From: Phymatolithon calcareum
Lineage: Eukaryota; Rhodophyta; Florideophyceae; Hapalidiales
Length of the DNA: 64,000 bases
Assembly (NCBI GenBank): GCA_977006965.1
Contig: OZ345354.1
Coordinates: 3,534,001-3,598,000 of the forward strand
Direction: 5' to 3'
Below, piece by piece: positions 23,147 to 33,723 of the stretch (the first letter of the stretch is position 1; every line of letters begins with the position of its first letter). The notes beneath the pieces were generated by a model that was not told where the DNA came from, ran no database searches, and was given only the letters and a program-made list of their open reading frames with translations. The position numbers and the translations under genes were made by a program.

Positions 23147-24340
23147 AGGCGCAAATAAAGAATGAGTGTAGGGCGTTCTCCGGAGACCCCGAAGTACCTA
23201 AAAAGGATGCTGAAAGACCTTGAAGGTGACGTAATTGGACTTACAGAAACACACATGAGGCCGGAAGCACGTATCCGCACTGAACTTTTCACAATGAACG
23301 CCCCGAGACCGGTACTAGTCACCGTAGAAGGACCTAGATATCAAAGTGACTCAAGGAGAAGGAGCGGGTCCGCTAGAAACTTTGGAGGAGTCTCTCTAGT
23401 GTTTCGAACAGGATGTGGAGCCAATCTTATATTTAAATATGCAAAGATACACTTCCAAATCGTCATCGCACAACTGGGAAGCCTTAAAATTGGGGTGATA
23501 TATATGTCACCAAAGTATACGCGACAGGAAACGGAGGAATGTCTAAAGCTTATCACCAGGCACGCAAGAGGGCAAGCCATCATATGCGGCGACTGGAACG
23601 TAAGACACAAGTTATGGGACCGACAAACAAAAAGAAGAGGATACCAAGTCGTAAAGTGAGCAGAAGAGAAAGGTTGGGGTATACGTATCAGCAAGGACCA
23701 CACATTTCAGACAAAGAAATACAGCAGCAATATTGCCTTCTTTGTCACGATGACCTCCACTCCAAATTAACCGGAAAATATTTGGACATGGAGGACACAA
23801 CACTGACCAGTATGCACACTTCTCAGAAGCCGGGAGGAACGCGACGGTAGCCAGGCCAAGAGACCAGTCAGTGTGAGCGACTGGACGGGCACCAAAACGA
23901 AAGTCGCCAGCAAAGAGCAAATGCAAGTACGTAGTCATGATCTTCAGAGACGCCCCATCCAGGAACAAGTGGATGATATCTACAGGAAGATAGTAGATAT
24001 CGGCTCGAAAGCTCGACAGAAGACGAAACAAGAAAACGTGCGTCTGAAGTATCACTCAATACTACCCGGAATCATAGCGGGACTCCAGCAGTGCGACAAC
24101 ACACGGCAGCTGCAGTAGTGGTGCAAGAAACTGGTGAAGACCTGGTGTGACTCTTGGAGTGTAAAAAACGAATTCCCTCGCGCTACAAACCGTTTTGGAG
24201 TACTGAACTGGACAAAATGGCCCTTAAGCGAAAGCAAGGATACAAGCGAGCTAGATTATCCCAATCACCAAAACACTGGGGCCGATATCACGAATGCAAG
24301 TAATCAAGTGAGAATCAAAGTCGACTAGAGAAAGAGCGAG
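23147..24340 (+). mobile_element. LINE endonuclease half
   Basis: The frame from the ATG at 23,162 (165 codons to 23,659) is an APE-type endonuclease: RSPETPKYLK, then VIGLTETH, GVIYMSPKYT and ICGDWNVRHKLWD. It retains the GDWN motif that the 19.9-kb copy has lost. Further Lys-rich fragments run to about 24,330, and the RT is absent or unrecognisable. It abuts the 3' end of the preceding type A element. Confidence 0.75.
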
Positions 24341-24956
24341 CAATATTAGGAATGCATCTCTGAACTCGAAGAGAAAGATGGTCCAGCCGCGGTGAAGCAG
24401 CTGGCGAGGATGAAGAAAAATATAAAAGGGAGAACAGCTACCAACAAGATGACTTGAAGTGTGGACCGGCGGCTTTGCACTGAAGCCTTGTCGGCTAAAG
24501 AAGCTGCTAAGTTTTCTGACTTATAGAACGGCACCGTCACGCTCCTAATAAATCCCTTGTAGCTTCCGGATGTGCGAAGTCCCAAATTGCCCTTCCTGGG
24601 CAGCCAGGTGAAGATCCTACCAAAGCAGCGACCTTAATAGGAATGCGTCAAGTTTACGTATCCAAAACCAACTGGCTCCGTTCCTCCCCCTTTTTCCTCC
24701 CCGGTTGCCAACAGCCTCTATCTTATATACCCTACATATGAACTGCTACAGTCTCTCCCGTGCTAAGCGCCCGCAGTACCGCCAACCAATAACCTTTCGG
24801 TCGTAGCCCGCACACTGCACCAGTATCACAGATCAACGTGTCACGAGGCAATGCCTCCGACTGATCATTACTGACAACCTGTTATAATGCTGAAAGTGAT
24901 TTTTCGTCACTGCTACGTCTCTTCCGGTACTTTCGAACGGCTCGTACAATCAGGGA
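24341..24956. other. LINE linker remnants and unannotated sequence
   Basis: 24,350-24,450 encodes a decayed linker (VKQLARMKK-like) also seen near 20,960-21,030. From about 24,590 to 24,900 I recognise nothing. Confidence 0.4.
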
Positions 24957-25990
24957 TTGCTAGACAAGGCCACTCAATTGGCCCAAGAACGCGGGATGAC
25001 ATGGAACACGAAGAAATTAAAAAGCGAGATACTTAAATCGGATGAGACATCGGGCGTGACATTCCAGCTGGCTAATAAGGCCCTCGCACATGTCCCGGAA
25101 GTCACCTACCTCGGTTTATCCCTAGGACCGGAGGTGGTTACTGATACACTGATGTTGCAACGCCTCAGGAAGGCAAAGACCTCTCTGTACGAGCTCCATG
25201 CACTGGGGGTATTCAAGAAGGGAATTGGGACACAGAAGCGCATCCAAGTATACAACGCATTAATCCAGCCACGTTCGGAGTACGCTATGCACTTAACACC
25301 GTGGACAGAAAACGTCCAGAGCGCGGTCAAGGAAGTTGAACAAACGTTCTTCAGACAAGTCTTCGGGCCACTGGTACGAGGAGAGACGTATAGACTTCTT
25401 CTACTATGTCGAATCCAAGCTGCTTCCCATGGACGGGAAATACTAGCCTTCAAGATGCTGAGAAGGACCATGGCGAAGAAAGAAAAGTTTCTGGTGCAAT
25501 TACCAGAAGAAGAAATTCAGAGGAGCTTCAAGCCACAAGAAGCGACATCAAAGCGATGGAAACCAGAGAACCGTTTGATGAAGCGATGAAGCACATAATA
25601 GCGAACCAATCTGCAGAAGAACTCCGATCAGCATTCCTGACAAAGGAAGGAGAGAGCCTTGAATCGAAGGGAAAGAGGAAAATTCCGCACGAAAAGACAA
25701 GAGAACTCCCTGCAGTACTTAAATTTCTACAACTGAAACACAGGCAACTGGCGGTTCAGTACGCCTTTGGAAGATTTCCTCAAGTGTCTCCCACACTGAT
25801 GGCAGATAGATTCGGAAACAAAGTCAAACAGCACATGGAGACCCTGTATCGCAACTTGTCAGCCTATGAACTCAAGGAAGAAGACAGAGCGGCAACTGAG
25901 AAGGTACTACAGGGCATTTTGCTCTCCTGCAAAAGCATCATCGAGAGTATGCAGAATGAAGAAGACCTGTACTGAAAGAAGAAGCGACTC
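24957..25990 (+). mobile_element. LINE type A, post-RT and C-terminal region
   Basis: The 210-codon frame at 24,957-25,589 starts just after the RT palm (AQERGMTWNTKK) and includes LAHVPEVTYLGLSLG, YNALIQPRSEYAMHLTPWTE and VEQTFFRQVFGPL. A +2 change of frame near 25,500 leads to the terminal block QLAVQYAFGRFPQVSPTLMA and a stop at 25,975. It is the least damaged of the type A ends here. The 5' half is missing. Confidence 0.8.
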
Positions 25991-26800
25991 CTCGAAAACT
26001 GCTACGAAGAGCTATCAAAACAACCGAATACATGCTACGGGATCATATAGAATACCAGACATAATAGTAGAGCCGCCCTAGTGAGGCTAGCTATTTCGCT
26101 TCGATGATTACCAGCATTCATCATGCTTCCTCTCTCAAGTCTTCTCGATTGCCATCTCATCTCTTATATCGATTTACGACACCGGCCAGCATTATGTATT
26201 TGTTTCTCCGTTCTATCGCTTCCTTTACGGACAATCTGCTGCAAGTATGGTACGCCACTGACGAGCGAGGGGATGAAGGTGTAAGATCCCGGTGGAAAAG
26301 AGACCGTGCTACATGGGACGCTGCTCTGGTGCCGGCGAGTGCTGGCGCTGAGGGCTTTAAAAAATTACAATTTCCCCCACTGACGATCAAACTTAATTCT
26401 ATTATGAATAGATTACCAATGGAGGACACTCCTGCTAGCCCATTTAATGTACGCTCACTTCTCTGCCTGTGGCTCATCTTTAAATCCTTCCGGTAGAAGC
26501 AATCGTAGAGCTTTACAAGCCGTGAGTGGCTGCGTACTGTTAGAAGATTGTAATCTTTTGCTTGCAACTCCGTTTCTGCTTTCAAATTAACTTATGCATC
26601 AGCGGTTTCTCTGCAGAGCTTCTATAACATTTTTCCATCACTCTAGAACCCTATCAGAGTTGCAAGTTCGATTAAAAAGCATAGCTGAAATGATTGACTC
26701 GAAGGCAGCGTCTTTAATGAGAGCTGCAAATCATCGGGACTCGAACAAAATATAATACTCCGGCGAACTCTGGCTTGGGTGCAGGAAGAACAAAGAAAAA
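25991..26800. other. Unannotated stretch
   Basis: Overlapping open frames of 130 (plus, 26,104-26,496) and 142 codons (minus, 26,157-26,585) cover the same bases. Neither matches a family I can name, and at least one must be spurious. Confidence 0.4.
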
Positions 26801-27530
26801 AGTAGATTGTTATTTAAAGTTACCAATGCATCTGCTAACCCTTGGGGCTACTTTTCGTATGCCAATGAAACTTGGCTTGATTCTGTCCAGTGAAGACTTT
26901 TATGGTGGGTGTTCCACGGTTCAGTGTTCTACAAAAACCTACCTGTGCGTCATGCGGGGGATTTCAATTTCAGGGAGTGATTACTCTGCAGTGTGAGGAT
27001 ATGGGTTGTCGATAGCCTGAAAGACGACCAGGAGCTCGTCCAATGATCGCCTCGTCCAGGCCCCCGAGAGTCCGTTTTTGAGGTCTTCAATAGCATCTTT
27101 CCCACACTGGCCAATCTGTTCGATGAGGACTGAAGTACTCATCGGTGGAAACATTCCATATGAACACTTGATGGCAAATGTCCTGTGCTTCTTGAGTTGA
27201 AGAACAGGTGCGGTGGTGGTATAATTTTCGAGTGTGGGATAGGTCTCTTTTCCGACTTCTTCCTGTCGTCTGCCGCATCGATGATCTTGGTCCTTTCGTA
27301 TCGCGTGATGTTCTTGTTAGTTGACTTTTCATTTGCAGCTTCGTAAAGATACCTGTTCACTTTCGCGTGGATGTGTCTAGATCCGATTCTTTGAGCTCAT
27401 TGTTTCCGATCTCTCTTGATGGTCTTTCTGCTAGCGAATCTTCGTCTTCTTATCAGTGTCTGCACGAAGCGTCGCGCCAGGACATCTCTTCTTCCCTTAA
27501 GATGGAGTATGCGGCACATTGCCTTGGATT
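26801..27530 (-). mobile_element. LINE type C, 3' half (second relic)
   Basis: Plus-strand 26,815-27,000 is the type C 3' untranslated region. Minus-strand 27,360-27,139 encodes RYLYEAANEKSTNKN and TKIIDAADDRKKSEK, and further upstream RRDVLARRFVQTLIRRR (27,488-27,440), the same order as at 19.04-19.8 kb. Multiple stops. Confidence 0.72.
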
Positions 27531-27539
27531 TGTCCACAC

Positions 27540-28500
27540 TGATTTTCTTTCTTTCTTTCTTTTATTGCGGGATTTATCAGAGCTGGTAAACAACTCCACA
27601 TCCTTACGGCTCCAGTAGACTTAACAGATACGAGTGGTACTTGATGTCACAACAGCTGCCCAAGCTGCACAATGTGCAGACCTTGGGGAAGCTTAACATC
27701 TATATCGCTAAATAGCCAATCTTCAGTCGCCGTCCTTCAAAGGGATGCCCCGGGTTGGAAACCATTTAGGACGCTCACGGTAGCTAGTCATCTCGCTGCC
27801 TTCTTTCATCTTCTTCTGTCTTCTCTCCCAGCTTCCTTGAGCGTTGCGGCACACCACTCAGGGCGGAATCCATGTACTACCATACTACCAGAAGGTGATA
27901 GTCTTCTCCCATGGGGAGGCCGGATCACAGCTCTTGCAAGTTCAAAAAAACCCTGCACTGTAGCGGGGAAAAATTCCTGACTGAGCTCTTGGTTCCTATC
28001 TGTGACGCACAGGTGAACGGGCCGGACCGGTATGATAGCCGGCCTGTATCAAATCCGCTTAAATTCGCAAGATTTTCTCGAAATCTTGCAACGGCGGGCT
28101 TGGGTCTGGCATTTCAAGTGTCGCAAGTTCTCGATTCGCCAAGTCCCTGGAGTGCGCGTTCACGATCGCGTCCGCCATTTCCGGCGGGATTACCGTCGGA
28201 AGGAGCGCTTTGTGGAGCTTTATCGCTGCGGCCACTTGCGCCGGCGCGGGCGCCCGCGCCCGCGCCGGAAACTTGTCTTTTTTCGTTTGTGGTCCGTTCG
28301 GTCCGGTCAAACCCTTCTCTCCCTGCACCTCCACTGATTTTGCCTGCCTTGCCCAGTATTTTCGCGAAGAACATGTATTCTACGTTCCTGACTTCCGATG
28401 CCACCTTGGCGGTCCCCGTTGTCAGGTGCAGAGCATATTCCCATCTTGACTGAACGAGATATTTGTACACTTTGATTGATCTTGCGGGATGGAAGACGTT
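27540..28500 (-). mobile_element. LINE C-terminal fragment with GC-rich tail
   Basis: On the minus strand, 28,480-28,340 encodes KVYKYLVQSRWEYALHLTTG and VRNVEYMFFAKILG, homologous to the QPRWEYAIHLTP/VERTFF region of the other LINEs. The frame continues into an Ala/Gly/Arg-rich segment whose DNA contains a GC-only near-palindrome at about 28,240-28,268. A TTTCTTTCTTTCTTTC tract near 27,545 may be the A-rich 3' end. Confidence 0.6.
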
Positions 28501-28811
28501 TGTGAAGAAGAAGAAATAGGAATTTTTATTTAAAAGTTTCCAACGCATCTACAGACGCTTGGGGAAACTTTTCTAAGGCCATACGGCCACGGGAAGGGTC
28601 TTTCTATGTTGGACGTTTGCATGGTCGGGTGCGACTCGATCTGCTTGAATACCAAAACCTCCCTCTGGCCCATAATTGAGCCTCGCGGGCCGAAAATATT
28701 CCACTATACTGGATCATGCATACTGCGAGGTGTGGGCCGGATGGATCCTCTTCTTGTGTAGGCACTTTCTTCGGATGATAGCTTGTCTTTTGATAGGCCT
28801 GCACTGATATC

Positions 28812-29859
28812 CAGGCCTTGGGAGCAATATATTGCAGTTTTACTGGGACATGAAGCTGATGAGCAATACCTATTGCCAATTGCTCCCTTTCGGCAATACC
28901 TACAGCAATATGCTTGAATCTGCCAATACCCCTACTGCTATTGGATTCATTTGAAACGACAGCGAAAATTCCGAGGTAATGCGACCCATTTTTGGTTTAA
29001 GCATCATGCATCACAGCACCACGAGTGTTTTTGAGGTCATTTCTCACGGCAATTTCGACCAGTTCCACCAACATAAAAACCGTATCCCGAAATGCTTTGA
29101 TAGAAATCTTCTCATCCACCTTACTGAAGTCACGAAAGCGCGGGTTCTCAACTTAAGATATTGGTAGAGAAAGAGAGATGATGACAGCAATGTTCTGTTA
29201 CATGGCCTTTTCGCGAGCAGTAGTAGATAGTGTTGACTCGAAGTACGACGAAATGTGTCGAGTACTATCCCGGTTCGTTTCGTCTTTCATGTACGTGCGA
29301 TACATCTCGAACAATTTGTTCTCATCTCCACCTGCAACGCTCGATAACAGGTGCGTGTACGGGTTCCTCCACCCGGTGCCTTTCTCGAACGGTACTGTGG
29401 GTACGAAATTTTTGCAATAACTTCCGCGGGGACAGGAAAAGACCAAGCAGGGTACATCGCGCCGGGTGAATTCTTCGCCTTTCCGAGACGGTATGACCTA
29501 GACAGTATCATCGCGTTTCGTCATGAGAGCCTTGACAATGTACGCTGGTTTCGGTTTGCCTGCCATCTTCGCAAATGAAAGACTCAACACGCGCGGTCAC
29601 GGTAGAGCAAACAAAATGTTGACCGTCTGACTTGAGCAGAGCGATAGCGTAGAAACATGACACTATCCTCCACGTTAATAGCCTGTCTGGGACGAAGTTT
29701 TACGTATCACGCTGAGCAATCAATGGATCTACAACTCTGCCTCTTACCAATACGTATTCCAATAGAAACAGATCATTGAATAATATTGAAATACCAGAAT
29801 ATTGCAGTATATTGCTATTTCAGTATATTGCTATTGCAGTATATTGCTCCCAAGGCCTG
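28812..29859 (-). mobile_element. hAT element, family B (internally deleted)
   Basis: The 1,048-bp element has termini CAGGCCTTGGGAGCAATA and its complement at the right end. The flanking 8-mers are CTGATATC (28,804-28,811) and TTGATATC (29,860-29,867), seven of eight matching. GCAATA/TATTGC motifs are densely repeated near both ends. The minus strand at 29,446-29,198 encodes the N-terminal part of a hAT transposase: FEKGTGWRNPYTHLLSSVAGG and AREKAM match the family A protein (FEKCTGFSNPYNHL, EREKAM). The catalytic region is absent. Confidence 0.88.
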
Positions 29860-30198
29860 TTGATATCTTCCATAGCATCTTTTTCAGTTTGTCCTGTAAG
29901 TTCTATGAGCTCCGAGGTGCTCATGGGAGGGAATGTACCAAATGAACATTTTATGGCCAGTGTCCTGTATCTCCTTGCCTTGAAACACAAGTGCGGCGGC
30001 ATGTTGTCTTGGTGTGCAGGGGTTGCGCCAATTCCATTGCTATCAATTTAATTGCAATTTTTCCCAATTCCATCCAAATTGGTTCTTCGAACTGAATTGC
30101 AATTCGAATTGGTCGCGCCTAATACTGAGGATCGTAATAGATGAACATTGGACCAGGGGAATTTTATGGGGGGGGGGGAGTAAAGCAGAATGTTGAGG

Positions 30199-30336
30199 GA
30201 ATCAACGTACTCACCTCATGTTCAGTACGTGGTCTTTGTTCTAATAATACCCAGAGTACGTAGATGAACATTAGAATCAACGTACTCACCTTATGTTCAG
30301 TACGTGGTCTTTGTTCTAGTAATACCCAGAGTACGT
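30199..30336. repeat. 75-bp tandem repeat inside the hAT element
   Basis: Two units begin GAATCAACGTACTCACC at 30,199 and 30,274 and share TTCAGTACGTGGTCTTTGTT; the second is incomplete. ACGTA/TACGT motifs occur repeatedly. The repeat lies in the 5' region of the transposase gene and could hold promoter or transposase-binding sites. Confidence 0.85.
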
Positions 30337-30705
30337 TCTGTATGCCATCAAAACATCTATGACACTTGGGCCATGGCTACTTCTTGCTATATTAAATAAA
30401 GACGAGATTGAGCCGTTGTACTCCAAACGGTTTCAACAATGGGCCTATTCATGTGCTATCATCTACTCAGCTGTATCGATCAATTTACCAGCCAGATACA
30501 GAACAACGGCTTGAATGGCTTTACCTACGATTAGAGTCCAGCAGTCACGATGGTTCAATCTCAAGTATAAAAGGGATAGCATTAGAACTCTTGATTTAAA
30601 ACCTATCAGCCTTCTCTGAAATTCTCACGCATTCCGCTTCACAGTCGAGTCCAACCCACCTATCAGACCTCGTTCAACGTTCCAGCACATTCCGCTCTAC
30701 TAGCG

Positions 30706-32483
30706 ATGACACTACCTTCACCGAAACCAAAGCCGAAACAAGTTGTGCAGCTACTTGTGAAGCTCATTCGAGAACAAACCCGTGATATACACTCGCGTCA
30801 AGTAGGCCGAACTCGACGGAATGTGCCATTTAGCGTCTATCTCTGCTCAAAAGGTGATCAGTGTACTGGAGGAAGTGAGTTGTTCTTCGAAAAGTGTACT
30901 GGGTTCTCCAACCCGTACAATCATCTCAAGCATTGCATTGGAGGTGGAAGCGAAGAACATTTGGTAGAGATATACCGAGCCGTTCTTGCCGAGAAGTTGA
31001 GATCCGGGTCGTCGTTCACAGTTCAATCGTCAATGGTGAGGAAGCTCACGGAACGTGAAAAGGCGATGAACAGCTATCTTCGGTTCATCATTTTCAAGTC
31101 TCTACCAATTGGATTTGTAAAGGACCGCGAAGTTCGTGCATTCTCCAAGCACTACGCTGCGTTCTGGAATGATAATTTCAAGAAGGTGCTTTTCTCGATT
31201 GTCGAGCTGGTTGAGCGCAAAATATCAGATGAGATGAAGCAGACCGGTGGAGATCAAATGCATGACGCATGGACTCATAACGGGGTCCACTACTTCGGTT
31301 TGTTTGCGTCGTACTGCCGCAAGGTCAAGGTTCTAGTGAATGGCAATTTGGTCGAAGAATAGGTTCCAGTTGCACCGCTCATCGCCGTAAGCCCTATGGG
31401 TGAAGCATCGGAAGCAACTAATGATTCTGGTACTACGGCTACGTCAGAGGTTACCAAGTTCACTGCCGAAGCGTATGTTCGATTCTTTGAAGTCATTGCC
31501 AAACTGATGGAGATTCCGAACGTGGGATGTGCTAGCCACAAGTTACGCTTGGAACTACGTCTTATGATTGAGAAGGACAGGACGTTGTCGACCACTATCG
31601 AGTCTGTGCATAATGTGATGAGAAACCGCCGGATGAGACTAAAAAACCGGGCGTTTCTCTGCAATTTATGTAATCTCAGTCCAGTTATGAACAATGCAAC
31701 CCGATGGTCTACAACGTATCTCATGCTTCAACGGTTTAATCGTATCAGAAGTGCGTTAATTACAACAGCGGCTGCAGAAGATGCTGACCTAGTAATTGAT
31801 CGAAGGAGCACGTTCAAGAATAAAGTTGCGAAGTTTGCTGACCAGCTGGGCGAGATCAACACGGTGACCATGGAGCTGCAAAAGAGGGGTCTAACACTAT
31901 CAGATGCACATATGGCTTTGGATGAGGTAGTTGATAGAATAGATTCTCTCCAATCCATTCCGGAATCAGCATTGTTTCAATGCCAGTTGGGTGATTACTA
32001 TATCTCTCCGACTTCTCAAATCGTGCAAGATGCTTCATTTGAGTCAGGAGTCGTGAAAATCCAACGTGGGGAGACGACCAGCATGTCAGACGTTGAGAAA
32101 GAGAAGTGCAAGGGGCTTTTACAAAGACGAACGGAACAAGATGCTGAGATTGATGTGCACGAACCGATGAGTATGGCCGACAGACTAAAGAAACAGAAGG
32201 AGAACACCGGAAGCGCGGGATCTAAGGAATACATTAACACCAAATTTATACTGGGGTCCGTTGCTGAGGCGGAGCGATTTTTGTCTATGGCGAAGTATAT
32301 TCTACTAGACCATAGGAAGGGAACATCTCCTATTGTCTTTCAGGCGATGCTTTTTCTGAAAGTCAACCGCTCCCACTGGGATGAGCAACCGTGAAGCAGG
32401 CTATTTCTATGGTTGTCAACCAACGTGTCGAGAGGTCTATCGAAGAAGATGAAGATTACATGCAGCTAGGTGAACTTGCTTGA
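30706..32483 (+). pseudogene. hAT transposase (family A), one TAG and one frameshift
   Basis: The frame runs from the ATG at 30,706 to a TAG at 31,360-31,362 and continues in the same frame to 32,394. A one-base loss just before 32,390 shifts out the last ~30 codons, which then end at a TGA at 32,481-32,483 overlapping an AATAAA. A BED-like Cys/His region (residues ~45-85), DAWTHNGVHYFGLFAS (~188-203; first catalytic Asp region), CASHKLRLELRLMI, NATRWSTTYLMLQRF, and the C-terminal dimerisation end FLKVNRSHWDEQ are all visible. A related C-terminal end (PFTSINRSYWDDQTVKEAM) survives at 33.15-33.3 kb. Length and motif order fit plant/animal-type hAT proteins. Confidence 0.88.
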
Positions 32484-33518
32484 ATAAAGTATTGATGTTT
32501 ATATTGTGGGAAGCCTTCAAATTGCAATGCTAATTGCTGCAAACAAAACGGAGCAATTAAATTGATAAATTTCACCTGGGACTGCAATCGAAAACAATAG
32601 AATTGGCGCAACCCCTGTTGGTGTGTTGTATAGGGCATTTTTGTCTTTTTCAGCTTTAGTGGCGGCTCCCAGGATCTTTCTTCTTTGGTAATGCCTCATG
32701 TTTGTGCTGGCTGTAGAACCGGTCATGCCAGGGGCCGCCATGTCATGTCATGTCACTTGCTTTGTCCCCTCGTGGGGCTCGCAAGGCAGCGCTTTATTCT
32801 TAATTAACTTCTACTTAGATGACGGCAGATCGTTATTTCTGCGAGGTAATTAGGAAAGCACTCCTTCTTCTCTGCCTACCGCTCGACAACTCGATTCCAC
32901 CCGGAGCAAGCGCGGTGGTTCCACGTTCCGCGAGTCCACGTGGACGGCCAGATCATTTGGACTCTACTCTTTACCGCTCCCTTGTCTTCTTTAAACGTAT
33001 GATGCACTGTAATCAGGGGTAGTGCCAATTCCATTGCTCGACATTGCTGTTTGTCGCGCAATTAAACAATTCAATTGCTCACTACGGTTAGTCAGCAATT
33101 CGAATTGCAATTTGAATACTTCCCGCAATAGTCAAGTTAATTGTTTATTCATGCCTCTTCTCCTAGGTGTACGAAACTTTCGTCTTCGATAGCCTGTTCA
33201 ACACGCTGGTTGACAACGCTTGACATAGCTTCCTTCACAGTTTGATCATCCCAATAAGAGCGGTTGATTGACGTGAATGGATATCTCGAGGCTGTTCGCG
33301 AAGGAGTTGCATTAGCTGCTGTACAACTTGTTTCGGCTTCGGTTTCGGAATAGGTAGTACCATGATTGGAAGAGCGAAATTTGTTTAGGTGTTGTCGACT
33401 GGGTCTGGTAGTGTGCTTTGGATAAATGTACGACTTCACTTTTTATATTGACTCTTCTATCTGTCTTTTCAGAAACGGCACTCTAGACACCCATACCGTT
33501 ATACTTGAACGGATGAAT

Positions 33519-33602
33519 GAATTCAACCATCCATGTGATCGTTCTGTTGTAGTGGTCTACGCAGACCATTACAATAGAACGAGCACATGGATGGTTGAAT
33601 TC
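33519..33602. repeat. Long hairpin, 40-bp arms, 4-nt loop
   Basis: Arms 33,519-33,558 and 33,563-33,602 pair with three mismatches around the loop ACGC. It lies inside the deleted hAT element. Confidence 0.92.
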
Positions 33603-33653
33603 AGGAACGTTGTAACTGTATACAGTACGTAGAATTTTACGTACCTAACACTA

Positions 33654-33723
33654 GGGGAGCACGGCAACATTTTGGCCCGATAGTTATTTAGTTGATTTGG
33701 GCCAAAATGGTGCAGTGCTCCCC
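33654..33723. repeat. Inverted repeat, 25-bp arms, 20-nt loop
   Basis: Arms 33,654-33,678 (GGGGAGCAC...TTTTGGCCC) and 33,699-33,723 pair with two mismatches. It could be a very small nested foldback element; no target duplication is clear. Confidence 0.88.

Larger units (their letters stand above)
30017..32617 (+). mobile_element. hAT element, family A, near full length
   Basis: The 2,601-bp element starts CAGGGGTTGCGCCAATTC and ends with the complement (TIR about 22 of 23 bases). An exact 8-bp duplication TTGGTGTG flanks it (30,009-30,016 and 32,618-32,625). Subterminal DNA is full of AATTGCAATT-like motifs. It carries one transposase gene (separate entry) and a 75-bp tandem repeat before it. 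A G11 run lies near 30,170. It sits inside a LINE. Confidence 0.95.
28512..32742 (-). mobile_element. LINE type C relic split by two hAT elements
   Basis: The LINE can be followed on the minus strand through 32,742-32,626 (MRHYQRRKILGAATKAEKDK), 30,008-29,868 (PPHLCFKARRYRTLAIK, FPPMSTSELIELTGQ) and 28,811-28,700 (ISAGLSKDKLSSEES), down to its 3' untranslated end at 28,512. The three pieces join in order once the hAT elements at 28,812-29,859 and 30,017-32,617 and their duplicated targets are set aside. The C-terminal codons past 28,745 are disrupted. Confidence 0.85.

Noticed and set aside
26104-26585. Host gene in either of two opposite overlapping frames
   Set aside because: No motif, no signal peptide, no homologue recognised, and both frames lie in a transposon-dense area.
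28081-28337. GC-rich Ala/Gly/Arg open frames as a real gene
   Set aside because: Open frames on both strands follow from the GC-only repeat; the flanking sequence is LINE ORF2 and the composition suggests simple-sequence expansion.
30186-30345. CRISPR-like repeat array
   Set aside because: Only two long units of a tandem repeat with no unique spacers, inside a eukaryotic hAT element.
31360-31362. Stop codon reassignment or general TAG readthrough
   Set aside because: Isolated stops occur in transposon pseudogenes with unlike contexts, and both TAG and TAA are involved; host genes and the copia ORF use ordinary stops. Simple mutation is sufficient.
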